Positions 1-12,716 of a stretch of DNA of 64,000 nucleotides are shown piece after piece. The notes under the pieces were generated by a model, which worked only from the letters and a program-made list of their open reading frames with translations, was not told the origin of the DNA and searched no databases. Origin of the DNA: Oopsacas minuta (taxonomy: Eukaryota > Porifera > Hexactinellida > Lyssacinosida > Leucopsacidae); assembly GCA_024704765.1 (NCBI GenBank), contig JAKMXF010000277.1:124001-188000 (forward strand), read 5' to 3'. How positions within the stretch are numbered: position 1 is the first letter of the stretch; each line of letters opens with the position of its first letter. The translations under genes and the position numbers were made by a program.

Positions 1-925
1 TTTCAAACTTTCTATGAATTGTTTAAATTATAACTTATTTCTTGCCTTTTGATTTCATACAATAGATGGGTTGTCTGGATAGATTGGCGAAGGTTACGTC
101 ATCTGTATCTTGAGAAATTTGTTATATTTTTCAATGATGCATATCACAGTGGTTTCAACTTTCAAGAAACGATCGCAGGAAACTTTTGTTGGCCACTTAA
201 TTTCAGAAATAATGAAATATCCCAGAGCTGCGACGCCACGGCAGTCAATTTTTTCTCAAAATTCCAGCAGCTGTGTCCAAGACCCGTTGGAGTGGGAATT
301 TGAACTTTGCCGTTGCGGGCATTTTAGCCACAACCTTTAAATTATCTGTAACATTTAGTTTCCTGGCATAATTTTATCAAAATGTTTCATGTATTCGCCA
401 ACCACTATCAGTCATTTGCAACAACACTAAACTGCATAATATCTTTGAATATTTCACAACATGAGCTTAGCTTGTTTATCTCCTCCACACAGGTTTGTTC
501 ATCAGTTCCTTGCTAGGGAATCATTGGAAAAATTTCTTATCGATTATCGTAGTTGCAGTTCAATTTGTAAAGATAAGCTCTAGTTACTAAATTCGATAGC
601 TATTTTCATAATTTGGCCAATCAAATTTATGTGTGAAATGCTCATCTCGGAAAGTTAGTCAAAATAACATATTTGCCCCCCTTAATGCATGCTCAAATAG
701 GAAAATATAAGTTGCTCGCAAATGCATCGATTTTGACTGTATTTCGATGGCAACCTTGTCGGAGAGGCATTAATGTCCGATGCCAAGGTCTCGTCATATT
801 TGCTTAATTATTCATGGAATATATGAATACGCTAGCTTGTGACTTATAAACCATTTGTTATATGTTGAAACATGGTGTAAATTGTATAAATTTCAAAGTA
901 ATAAATACAAAATCATATTTAGCCC
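1..925. other. Upstream region of TRAPPC8, no gene supported
   Basis: This is AT-rich sequence ahead of the TRAPPC8 start. A short open stretch at 49-303 has no recognisable domain and no convincing splice partners, so I do not call it. The last few hundred bases presumably hold the TRAPPC8 promoter and 5' UTR, but I see no clear TATA box or initiator motif. Confidence 0.5.
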
Positions 926-3900
926 ATGGCAATTACAAGCCATGCGAAAGCGTTATTTACCTCTCTCAAGGAAGTATATGGTCCTCAAGTTGCTGTCCTA
1001 GCAACCAATGAGGTCAGAGGAATGTTTTGGAAGAACGGCCTGACGATTAAAGAATTCTTCGAGCCATTCTCTAATCTCAATATTGAATGGACATTACGTG
1101 ATCCTAGTGGATTAGGTGGTGGATCAGGAAGTTCACAAAATATACATTCACCACAAGCGAATGCTGGTTTGCTCGGCACTTATAAAATCCGGACACTGCA
1201 CGTAAATATTTCCGAGGTTACAGGCCCAGATAATCCGCCGATAAGTTCGGAATTGTTTGATCAGATTTTGCAAGAAGAATTGGACGACATTGCTAAAAGG
1301 TAGGTTAAAAACAGGCCAATTGCAATTATGGGTGTAATTTAAACTTTCATTCAAGTACACCCATGATATAATCACAGAACTCCAAATAGTTTGCAATCAC
1401 AGGGTATTTTGCCAGAATTTTCAAAAATTTCTTCTAATTGAAATTCGCAAATAATCAATCTAATTCCTAAAATCCTGATGATTGTGAATAAGTTGATTGA
1501 TGCCATATGACCATAAATTTCACATTGTAATTTTCGATGTCCTTTGACCTGATTAACCAATTTTTTCATAGAGAGTTGCAAAATAAATGTTATACGTTGA
1601 TAAAAATTTGGTGACAATATACTGGAATTCATTATATTTTGCACTATAATCAACATTCATGACATAATTTATAACAAGCTGATAGATATGTAAGCCCGAA
1701 TCGAACATCTGATTTACACAAACAATTAAATTTAATTGAGATTCCTTTTCCAGAAAAATTATTCATTTCTATTTGACCATTATTGCTAACATTAGAATCG
1801 AAACATGCAACTTTATTACTTAAGTGTAATATGTTAAATACTGCCAGGCGATTTTAGTGACTGCACTAATGTTGTATAATGACCAAGCATGGCCTGGGCC
1901 AAGTATTGAAATTACTGCTTAGTATGTAAAAAGATTTGTAAAGCTCTGCATACAGTTTTGAAAAGTAAATGGAGGCGGCACAGGCAATCTTGAGATCCTG
2001 TGGAACTGTAGTTCGTGTACCAAGGGCTCCATGAACCCGGTTGAGAACCGCTAACCTAAAACAATTTTCATATAGACTTGTGCCAGTAGATGAAAGCGTA
2101 GCCAACAGCCCAACAGAGTTACCAGGCCCCGTAGCAACCTCCTCCAATGCATACCCATGGTATAATTCATATAGGAAATGTTGGTTGCAAAATATTCCTG
2201 TAATGGAACACGAATACCTGAGGTACTATGTATCAGTACTATTAATGGTTTCAAGCAATCAATCAGATCCAATTGCAATATTCGAACAGCTAAACTTAAA
2301 GCTAGCTAGTATGATACAGAAACAGCAAGAGACCAAACCAGAGGATAGGTTCTCACAGCCAAAGTTCCTGACAGAGCATTTACTAAAAACTTATGTTCTA
2401 CTGCATGACATGAGTAATAGTAATTTAGCTCAAGCTGAGTCAATATACTCTGTAAGTTATATTATGATATTCTGGAATAATGTAGGATTTTATAGATATT
2501 AGCATTGATTTTGCAGGACGTCACAGCTATCATGCCCAAGGGTCAACTCGAGCTGTACTACCAGCTTGCTGACCGATTTTTCATATTATTTCAATTTTTA
2601 TTTGAATCAAGAGTTAATTATTCCTTTATACTGATTCTCCATAGACAATGCAATCTAAATACTCACCAAAATACTGTCATTTCCTCAAAATCAACTCTGC
2701 AACAACTTCAATACCTCCTACACCCAGTGACTCAACTCAGAATATAGATAAGTGGCACAATAACTTGCGTTATAACCGCGATTTAGCGAGGAGAATGAGA
2801 CAATATAATACCAAGAGCGATTCAACAGAAAAACATCAGGCAATTTTTAGTATACCAAAATAGACATACATATATTGACTCTCTTTAATAAGAACACCGT
2901 CAAAAGGTTTATATTTAAGGACCAAAATCTAAAATTCCTATATATGTGCCGACAGCGAATAGAATAATTGAATTTATTTAATTTGGAGGCACTTAATGCA
3001 TATATTCAACGTATATGCCGTGTTTTTATAATGAAAGTCAATATTTTAAACCATAAAACAAAATTTCAAATAATTACAGAATCTCCATCAATATAGGCGA
3101 CTAAAATAGCGCCTTCAGGTGCTGCAGAAGATGGCACAGAACATAAAGAATCCAATGCACATACACCACCAAACCATATCATCCATAAAGTAGGTCAATA
3201 CATGTCAGCTGAAGATATGGAATTGGTCACACAGTTTTTACATGATTACATCAACTGGTCGTTATTATCACATCTTGAAACATTGATGCGTGTTTTGTAT
3301 GAGAAAGTCAATAGTCATAATAAATTCTCACGGTTATTCTCATCTTTTAAGAAGTATACTTCAAACAAGAGTGCTACTCCATCTCATGTTGGTTTGGATC
3401 AGTTCAGTGAGGTTTGTGTGTGAAATTCTTTGTAAAATGCTGAATATAACCTACTTTTCCTGTTAGATCTACACGACGGATTCAGTTGAGCTACATATGA
3501 GAATGTTAGGAGATATCTCATTTATGCTCCAAAACTGGGATTTAGCATATAACATGTACCACGGTGTTAAAAAGGATTTTCAGAGTGACCAAGCTTGGTG
3601 GTTATACGCTGGCGCAGTTGAAATGACAGCTTTAAGCGTTTTTATGCTGCCGACTATCAAAAAAGATGCTGTGACGTATTTTGATGAATGTTTCCAGCAA
3701 TATTTCACGATTTGTAAGTCAATTAAGTATGCATTGAGAGCGTTGATGTTGTGGGGCGAAGTGATGAAGGCAAAGGCATTGTATTTGGATGCTTCGGTTG
3801 TGTATACTAGACTAGGAGCAAAAGTTGATGATCTTTGTAGTTCAATGTTACTGGAGCAGGCTGCATTATGTGTGATGAGCAGGTGAGATATTTCGCGGTT

Positions 3901-6900
3901 TTTAGGGCAGTAAACATAATGCGACTATCTAGTTATTGTCATTTTTGATGACTTACACCTTTTGATATTTTCGTGCCTAGCGCCTATAGGCACGGCTAAA
4001 CATTTTAGAAAGTATAATCAACCACGAAGTCCACATAGCGGTAATACAAATTCATATTTCATTTAGAAAACCAATTCGTTCAAGGAAAGCGGCTCAATTA
4101 ATGGTTCTATCTTCTCATATGTATACCAAATCGAACCACCCACGTCATTCCGTTCGCCTCCTAAAACAAGCATTAGTTTCTCTACAAGGCAAAAGTTGGA
4201 TTGCTGCTGAAGATTATTTGTTGCATTTGTTAGGAAAACATTCGAGTTTTCTAGGGAAAAAGGATTTTGCTTATACTCTATTCGAATCATTGCTGTCACA
4301 TGATCCTAAAATTTATTTTCAATTTGTATCAGCGAGTAAACAAGAAGAGATTTTGAAGGTATTTTTACTTACTTTCCAAGAAAACAAGGAAATTAATCAA
4401 GGTAAACTGACTATACTATATAATGCAACATATTCTGGCCTTTTTTGCCATATTTCAAACGTATGAGGCATGACATCATCTTTGCCCACCCAGGTTCATG
4501 ACCTATCTCCGCCTATGTTTCAAACATTACGTATTACCAGCCACCCACTGTTGATATATTAGATTTACAAATCCACTTTTTACAATAGAGCCACAGATCG
4601 TGATATTCAGTGAAGATTGTAGCTACAATTCAACAAAGCAGTTACTACCATTGCCTATACCCAAAGTAGACTGTACATTAATACGTACTTCTTGGTGTTC
4701 AGGTTGTCTTGAATTCGCATTTACATCGAGATTCGAGGCAACAGAAAATGCATCAAATTTCTATGTGAACGCAGGTGATGAAGAATTGGAGCTTTGTAAG
4801 GGACGTAGAGAAAGGAAAGAGTTGGTGTCTAGAAGGAGAGAAGTGCTTTTGAAACGGCCATCGAGGGGTAGCTCAGTTTTCAAATCTTCTATAAGTAAGT
4901 TAGCCCATAATATGATCAATTAACGTATTTCCTTATGTGTTCAATAGCTTTAGAAAGTCCAATCCATCAACCGAGTGGATTCAAACAGAAGATGTCTACA
5001 ATCAATATTGGAACAGCTCAATTCGCTTATTCAGGATCACTACAAACAACTGAATGGAGAGATTTAGAAATGTCTGCAATCAAGCTTGTTACTGGAAAGA
5101 AATTGAGTCCGATCGCTTTTAGGTACAAAAAAAAGTAGCAATTTTTGTTCTCTGATGAAAAAAACCATAGTATTTTTGATTAGGGTACAAAAAGCTTTTG
5201 CATTTGGAAAAGGGGGTCAGATGGAGTCTTTTTGAAAAGGTCTTGACTTTTTTATCCAATTGGTGAAATTACAATTTTTTGACTTTTTCATTTCAACACC
5301 CTCTCTAGATCACTTGCACCATTTCTAAACCCCAAAACTAACAATCTCACTCGCGGAATATGTGTATCTCAAGAATGTATTTGTGTTGAGATTCTCCTCC
5401 GCAATCCTCTCAACGTTTCACTCCTATTAAGTGACATAGCTCTCCAGTGGGTATTAGAAGCAGAAACAGGCGAGCAAACTGTATTATCTGAGATTATATC
5501 AACTTATAAACTGCCGGCTTGTGGCCAGAGATTGCTGCAATTACAATTACAACCTCTAGCTTCACAAGGCATACTCCATGTAACTGGATTGTTGTATTCA
5601 GTTGAGCCGAGCGCTAGTAAATTATCGCCTCTACCAGAAAATGATGACCCAATACTTAATAGTTTTAATAGGGTACAGTTCAATTATATCTTCATTATTC
5701 GATAATTTTAGCACTATTCAAATTCAATTATAGTTGACCATCGAAATTAATTATCCGTAGTACATATCACCCGGATTTTTGAAAGGTGTATTTCACGGCA
5801 TTTGGTATCTTTCTCCATCTAGGGTGACGATAATTGTAACGCACAAGGAGTCTTAGAATTGTCAGTGAGAGGAAATCGACTCAACGAATCGAAAGAGCAT
5901 AAGACTAGTGTTTTATACGCACCGGACTACAGATTGCAATGGGAAATTGTGCCAGCAATGCCAAGATTATTTCTAAGGTAATATTATTTTCTTGTTAATA
6001 AAGCACTAATCTTTGGGGATGCCCTGAATGACATGAATGTGTGCGATTCATATATATCCAATTGACGTTAATTTGTATATACTTTAGGATGTAGATGTTC
6101 ATTAGCTAGATTCAATATTTTTCACATTTTCAGGTTTCAACATTGGCCAACACATCTACTATCTGGTGAAATATACATAATACCAATTGAATTATACAAT
6201 TGTGGTACATTAACATTGCATAACATGGTTATATCGAGTCCGAATTACACTTCATTCCTCTTCAATTTTGATTTGAAATCAGACTCCACGATTATCGCAA
6301 GGAAAGGAGAGGAGATGGAGTGTATGGAGCTAAAATCTGATAACAATATCAGTCGGAGGATTAATTTTGAGCCCCTTCAACCTGCTCAAGGGGTAAAAGG
6401 TTTGTATTTGTAAATATATGAATACAACCGCGAAAATAATTTTGTTATAAATTCTGATATTTTACATATTTTTCACCTAAAAAGCTGTTTGAGAATTTCT
6501 GACTGACAAGGCTCTTTTACAATTCTTTATTTTTAGGTACCAAATTGCTTTTGGGTCTTTGTTGCGGAGAGCTGAAAAAATATATTCTATTTTCTTGTAG
6601 GTACCCTCGTAATTTTAGCACCCGACGCACATGGAGAGCATGAAATGAATCTTCTATTCTACTATGACACAATACACGATACAAAGAAAAAAACATCTTT
6701 GCCATATCGTATTCACACGCACACTGCTTATCTACAAGTCCTACCATCAATAAACGCAAATTCATTCATTACTCAAACAAACATCAATGAGAATAACGAA
6801 ATTCAAGCTTTTGGTTCGTTTTCAATAGAAAACATTGGGAAAGATGGTTCACCAGAGACTTATAAAATAATATCAATCATCGCAATTAGTAAGGAATGGA

Positions 6901-7706
6901 GAGTTAATGTAATTCCAGGTACATACGATGAATCAACTCTTGAATTGGAACCCGGTGTTACCACACAATTATACTACCTTGCGACTAAAGATAACGTGAA
7001 TATTGAGAATCAAAATTCCAACAAATACACAGTGGCAACTCTATTAGAAATTGAAAAATCGTCTGAAACTGATTATAATTACGATTTATTAACACATCAA
7101 GATGAATTCAAAGCCCTGGCCGATTCTCGAAGTCAATTTTCAATTATTTTCCTAATAAAATGGAAGACAATGCCTTTGGAAGATGTAAAACCACATTATG
7201 GGACCTATTACGTCACACCGACCTATATCGACCCTTGGAAAGATCCAACGTTTTCTCACGGAAATCTAATCAAACCAAAAGATTTAACACAGAAATCAAT
7301 GGCACGATCACCGCATCAACTTATAAATTACGTTTTGATACATCCAAATGAACTAAAGCATGATTTCGCAATAAAACCTCTATGCTATCAAAAAGTACAG
7401 GTCAATTTGCAGAACATTTCTGGTCAAATTGTGCACATTATGATTCAATTTAATGTGCCGCTTGCTGAAAGTAAAAGATCATTCTCATGGGTAGGAAATG
7501 TTGTGAAGAAAGTAAAACTGCAACCATTTGAAGTTTTGTCCAAAGAACATAAAATAGTATTCAGTGAAGTTGGTGTCTACAATTTGATGAATTTCACCAT
7601 CACTGCATCAGCAAACCCAAAAGGAAATTTTCTACCGCAATATGGACCTAAAGTTAGTTATGTATTCCTAGAAACTAATTGTAATACTTTGATTGAGAGA
7701 AAATAG
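926..7706 (+). CDS. TRAPPC8: TRAPPC8 (Trs85-like TRAPP III subunit)
   Basis: Coding exons: 926-1299, 2076-2451, 2645-2849, 3110-3411, 3467-3882, 4067-4401, 4589-4894, 4948-5122, 5309-5672, 5823-5977, 6134-6399 and 6601-7706. They total 4380 nt, or 1459 aa, close to the roughly 1435 aa of vertebrate TRAPPC8. All introns are GT-AG and phases match. Recognition rests on collinear family blocks: the N-terminal MRDP-like 'LRDPSG', 'HEYLRYYVSVLLMVSS', 'AESIY' followed by 'LKINS', the helical 'DLAYNMYHGVKKDFQSDQAW' block, 'LLLEQAA', and a C-terminal beta-rich part with 'MNLLFYYD'. TRAPPC8 is the specific subunit of TRAPP III, which activates Rab1 in ER-Golgi traffic and autophagy. The start at 926 gives the expected N-terminus. 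An apparent exon at about 2517 is not used, because phase and homology join 2451 directly to 2645. Confidence 0.95.
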
Positions 7707-9171
7707 ATTATACAAATGGTTATTAGTTCTGGAAGATGATTAGTGCATTTAGGTATGTAAATATCAATATAGTTATCTAATTCATTTATGTATGATGTGA
7801 TGAAAGTCTTATTAAAAAGACAAAAGACTAGTCAAGTTTTCAATTAATGTAGGGAGGAAGCAAGAATAGTGATTTCTCAGGATAGTAGTGAAATTAAAAT
7901 TTCTAGAATTTCAAAACTATTCTGATAGAGCAAAATCAGCAAATGATGAAAAAAATTTATAAAACAGTCAGATCAATTAACATAATTACATTATATGAAT
8001 AAGGTTGGTTATAAAGAAACCTGAATGTTATACAAGAAGATAAAATAATATTGTGGGGTGATATCAATTTAATGACATTAATGGCTTACCAAAATACATC
8101 CTGGATTGCCAAACACTATTATTCATATAACTGATATGACTTATGGATCCATAGTATTCTTATGGTACTTACACGTTTAATCCAAGAGATTATGAGTTTC
8201 AAAACAAATTTCAAGTTAAAACATGCAACACGGCCAGGAAGAATGTTCTGACGAATTTTGGTCATTTGAACTCCGATTAGGGTAGGGAATACATTAATGA
8301 AGAATAATACCCTGATAAGATCCTTAACATGACCAGAATTAATTCTATGATTAGAACATAGTAAATTATTTGTAATCTGACGAACAAGTTACATAACTTT
8401 TGGTTCTATTAAAACATTGAGTTTATGCTAATGCTCTGTTCTTTATGGTAAACCGAATTATATTGATGAAGAGATTTGAAGATGAACTTGTATACTTTCA
8501 AATTTCAATTACATTTGATAAATGCATTTCGAACAATAATTGGCAATGGTAGCTTTAGAATTAGATCAGAGCAAAGATGCAAATTAAACTCAACCATAAA
8601 TTTATTCAAATCAAATCACAACATTGCCAATATCTGCCAAAGGTACTTTGATTTCTTTCACCAATATCATAATGAACTAATTAAAAGCAATTACTAAGAT
8701 AAAATTAATTTTATGTAAAAATAAACTATGTCGGGGTTATGTTGAAAATTTCACACAATTTTTTAGGTTAATTACATGCCCATAATTTATGAAATTACTG
8801 TATAAGACTTGAATTATTGAAAAGGGAAACATGAAAGTAGTAAGGACATAGCATTGGAAGCTACCAAATTTTTACATACTTTAGCAATAATTTTAGGCAC
8901 GTAAGTTGTGGAAATGTTTGCACATGTGTTAACTATAATTATCGATAGTGTGACTTGAATAATTATTGATAAGTCCATAATTAATCACCGAAAGTACCAC
9001 TGTTCTTTCGGCAATAATGAATTAGAGCTTTTGGTGTTTAGTAATTGGACAGGAAATGTCCTGAAACCGATAAATTGTGGTATTGTAGTTTCCTGTGAAA
9101 TATCAAGCTGAAAATAGCTTAGAATTTCATAGAACATAAATACCTTCATAATTTTCTAATGTATTATAATA

Positions 9172-9340
9172 CAGCCTATTCGCAATTCGTCTAATAGCAA
9201 AATCCGCCTACTGGCAATTTTTTTCATGGACATAAAGTGCAGTTTTGTATGATAAATAGTGTCCATAATAGCAAAATTCGCTTAATAACAAGGGAATTCT
9301 TGCAAAATATGATTTGCTAGTAGGCGGTTTCCACTTTACA
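9172..9340. mobile_element. Diverged short TIR element (family 3)
   Basis: The ends read as imperfect inverted copies built around 'CGCCTAcTaGCAA' and 'AGTAGGCGg', with internal 'AATAGCAAAAT' and 'AATAACAAGGGAATT' blocks. The same pieces occur at 46817-46933 and 12629-12716. It has no coding capacity and is a MITE-like remnant. Confidence 0.5.
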
Positions 9341-12300
9341 ACCATAACCTTCTTAAGCATTATAATACACCCATAAATACAGATATTATTGCATCCATAC
9401 TTCCAATAATTCCAGAACTTTGCATCTGGCCCTTACAACACCCTAAATTTACCTGAATTATTACACATTAACAGAATAGACTATGATTCAATCATATACT
9501 GTTGTGGTACTCTGTAATTTTCAATATAAGGATCATACTCTATCTATTTTTACTTGTTTTTTATGATTTAACGAGAAAATACAAATATTCATATTCTATT
9601 TATCTCTGTCAAAAGTATTTTAAAACACTTGTGCAGTGTACTTACCCTTTCCTTTTCTTTTTCACCATACTTTTGCCACGTGCTAACCAAATTTAACATC
9701 AAGCAAGGTACGAATAGTTCTTTGGTGTAAAGTTCAGATCTTTTTAATATTTTGAGCATTTGATTGTTGGATAATGGTCCAATTATTGTAAATTAATTAC
9801 TAGTGCAAATTTGGCCTAAATTTAGATAGGCATACGTCTTCTGCTAATATTAACTAGCCTGAAAGGAATCTGGGTTATTCGGACTAAAATGACCTACAAT
9901 GATATTTAAATGGTCATAGCTATTCACAAAATTATTTATAGTGTTACTTGGGCCAAGAAGCCTATAGTACATTGTTTGTCTTCGTCACAAACGAATAAAT
10001 CTCAAATCTGTCGCATATGGTTCGTTTACATGTCTAGGACTTTTCAATTAGAAATTCAGCAATGGAGTCTCTCATTATAGATTGCCTCATAGTGTTCATC
10101 ATCATGCTACCACTATAATCTAAATATGATGTAATATACTTCAACATAGATCAAAAACTATTCAAGCTATTTGATAGTGGTAAATACACCTGGGTAGGTA
10201 TGCTGTTGAATTAAATTCAATTGAGTAATGGTCATTCGGTCACTTGTTGGAAATATTATTCCCTATGGATGAATACAGATGGAATTTTATATAACAAATG
10301 CTAATCACCACAATTACTTTATCATAGAACTAATTTTTGATAAGATCAGGATTTTGTCTTGAGTAGAGGTAATTAGTTGGAGATAATTTTTTAATTACAA
10401 GCTAAAATGTTTGATATTGGAGTGGTCCTAGCATGGGACAGTACGTGGTTATGCCGGAAAAATCTGAATTATAGATAATTTGGTCCAACCAGATACTTCC
10501 CTAATTCCGCATAGGCTTGGGTCTAGATCACTTCCACAATCTGATAATATTTCATTATCTAGATGAGATAGTTAGTGCTCCGATTTTATTAGTAGTCCCA
10601 CTCTATTGCTTTTCTTACCTCGTGTACTCAGATGGCGAAATCGTGTGGAAGTAGATAATTTAAATCTTTGGTAATTTAAGGAGCGATGAGCTCACTGTTT
10701 GGTCTAACTTCCTACAATCTTGTTTGGGGTTGAGGACTTCGTGAAAAGTTAACATTTTGAAATTGAAACAATTCGCATTTATTTATCGATTATTTGTGAT
10801 ACTCAACTCGAATACTCAAACAAATAAAAGTGTTCAGTTATTTGTTCTGGATATATTGTTAGCTAATTGTAATTAATATATTTAGACAGCTGAATGGATG
10901 GTTTCTAGTTATTAGAGGAGATGGCGAGGTTCATTGTTATCGTAATCATAGCAGAAGATTGGAATTAGTATTATATCAATTCTAAATTCAATTATCACAT
11001 AAATGGATACATCGAGAATTATATATCAAATTTCTGTTGGAATGAGAGGTTTTAGAAATATGTTAGGGATGTTCTTTTAATTTGGCCGAATCAAGTTTCA
11101 ATGACTTGTTGCTTTCACAATTCATATGGCATTCAATGTAGGTCTATTAAAGATAAATAATGACTAGCTAGAAGCGTTTTGAAAATGGTGATCAATGTTT
11201 TTATTAAATAACGAGCAACTAATTTGAAGATAATTATTCAATATTATGATAACATGATTTATAGATACATGAAGAATATCATAGGATAATGTTAGATTGT
11301 ATTCCCAGAGAAAGTAGATACACAACCATATCAATTATATTTTCAGAAAATAATATACCAGTGTGTATATTAGTAGAAAATGTAACATGGAGGTGTGGTT
11401 GTATTTTAAAAGTATTGAATTATGATTTGGTAGTCTCGTAAAAATTATGATGAAGACATATTCTTCAAAATTTTGGAGCTGGGTTTTGCTACGTTGGCAT
11501 TAGCTATTTTATCAGACGATGCAATAATCAGTAACCTTATTCTTAACATTTAAATTTGGCATATACTGGCTTTGACCTGGAAGGGATGAACTGGCTATTA
11601 TGATAATAGAATATATGTTAGAAATGTATTAAATTTGCACTCATCCAAACTTTCCAGAGCATTCATAGAATCGATGTGACCCCAAAAGTAGTGGCGAATC
11701 TAGGGTGGTTCCAAGGTTTCCTGCCACTTTGACCACTCTAACTGCAATGGAACCAGGGGCAAGGTGCAAAATCTACTGGTTTGGAAATCATTTCTAAAAT
11801 ACCCGTTTTCAAGTTTCTTTGATGTTTACTATAATATGAAATGAGGTCACAAAGTAATATTTTAAATAACCTGATCTTGGCTAAGACTCTAAGCGCGTGA
11901 ACAGATCGAATTACAAAGAATTTTGACATCAATGCAATAAAACAATAATTATATAATCGTACTGTCACTGCTCAATTAAAAGCTCTTTTGAACTGTCTTG
12001 CTAGTTAATTCCCATATTAAAATGTCTACCCACAGAAAGTACGTAACTACACATTTTCTAAAGAAAATTATCCACAACTATCTACCGTCCCTTGGCATGA
12101 CTACCATGTAATGACTTCTGTCCCATTTCTTAGCAAACTATACCTTATAGCTCGTGCACAATACACTAATACGTATCCCATTGTGGAATACTTTAATGAA
12201 TATCTACCACTCCTTGCCTTATGTTCATTAGGAGGATTTAAGTAAGTATATCAGTATTAGTATAGCATTTATGAAAAATTCTATATCAAGACAGACAACC

Positions 12301-12628
12301 TCCATAGACTTGTATTGGAGGAGCCAGGGAGAGTTGTACCCTCTATTTGTGGTAGTTAAAGGTGGAGTAGTTCATTTCAACATGAAAATTTACAAATACT
12401 ATAAAATATCTAAAGTTACGTCCCATCTCAGAATTATATTAGTCTAGGTAGATAAAGATTTCAAAGGGTTTATTGGAAGTGTTGAAAAGTTAGCATATTT
12501 GTGCTACTGGTACAATTAATGCATTATTAAACTTTGCAACAATAAGGTATATGAGATTAAAATCTTCAAGCTATTCACAGATAAGTTATGTTTCCATTAT
12601 TTCAAAGGAAAGCTTCTATTTAGCAGTA

Positions 12629-12716
12629 AAGTGAAGTTTGCCTATTAGCAAGTCGTATTTTGCATGAATTTCCCTTGCTATTAGAGGAATTATTTCAAAA
12701 AAGTGGACTGTAAGTC
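12629..12716. mobile_element. Diverged short TIR element (family 3)
   Basis: The left end resembles 'AGTTTGCCTATTAGCAAG' and the right end 'AAAAAGTGGACTGTAA', with the internal block 'GAATTATTTC' shared with the better-preserved copy at 46817-46933. It is a truncated or decayed MITE. Confidence 0.5.

Noticed and set aside
49-303. 84-aa open frame at the left edge
   Set aside because: No known domain, no splice partners and an overlapping rival frame. It is probably chance.
2517-2640. Possible extra TRAPPC8 exon after the CAG at 2516
   Set aside because: Joining 2451 directly to 2645 keeps phase and reproduces the family alignment (AESIY then MxxKY...LKINS). The candidate adds unrelated residues.
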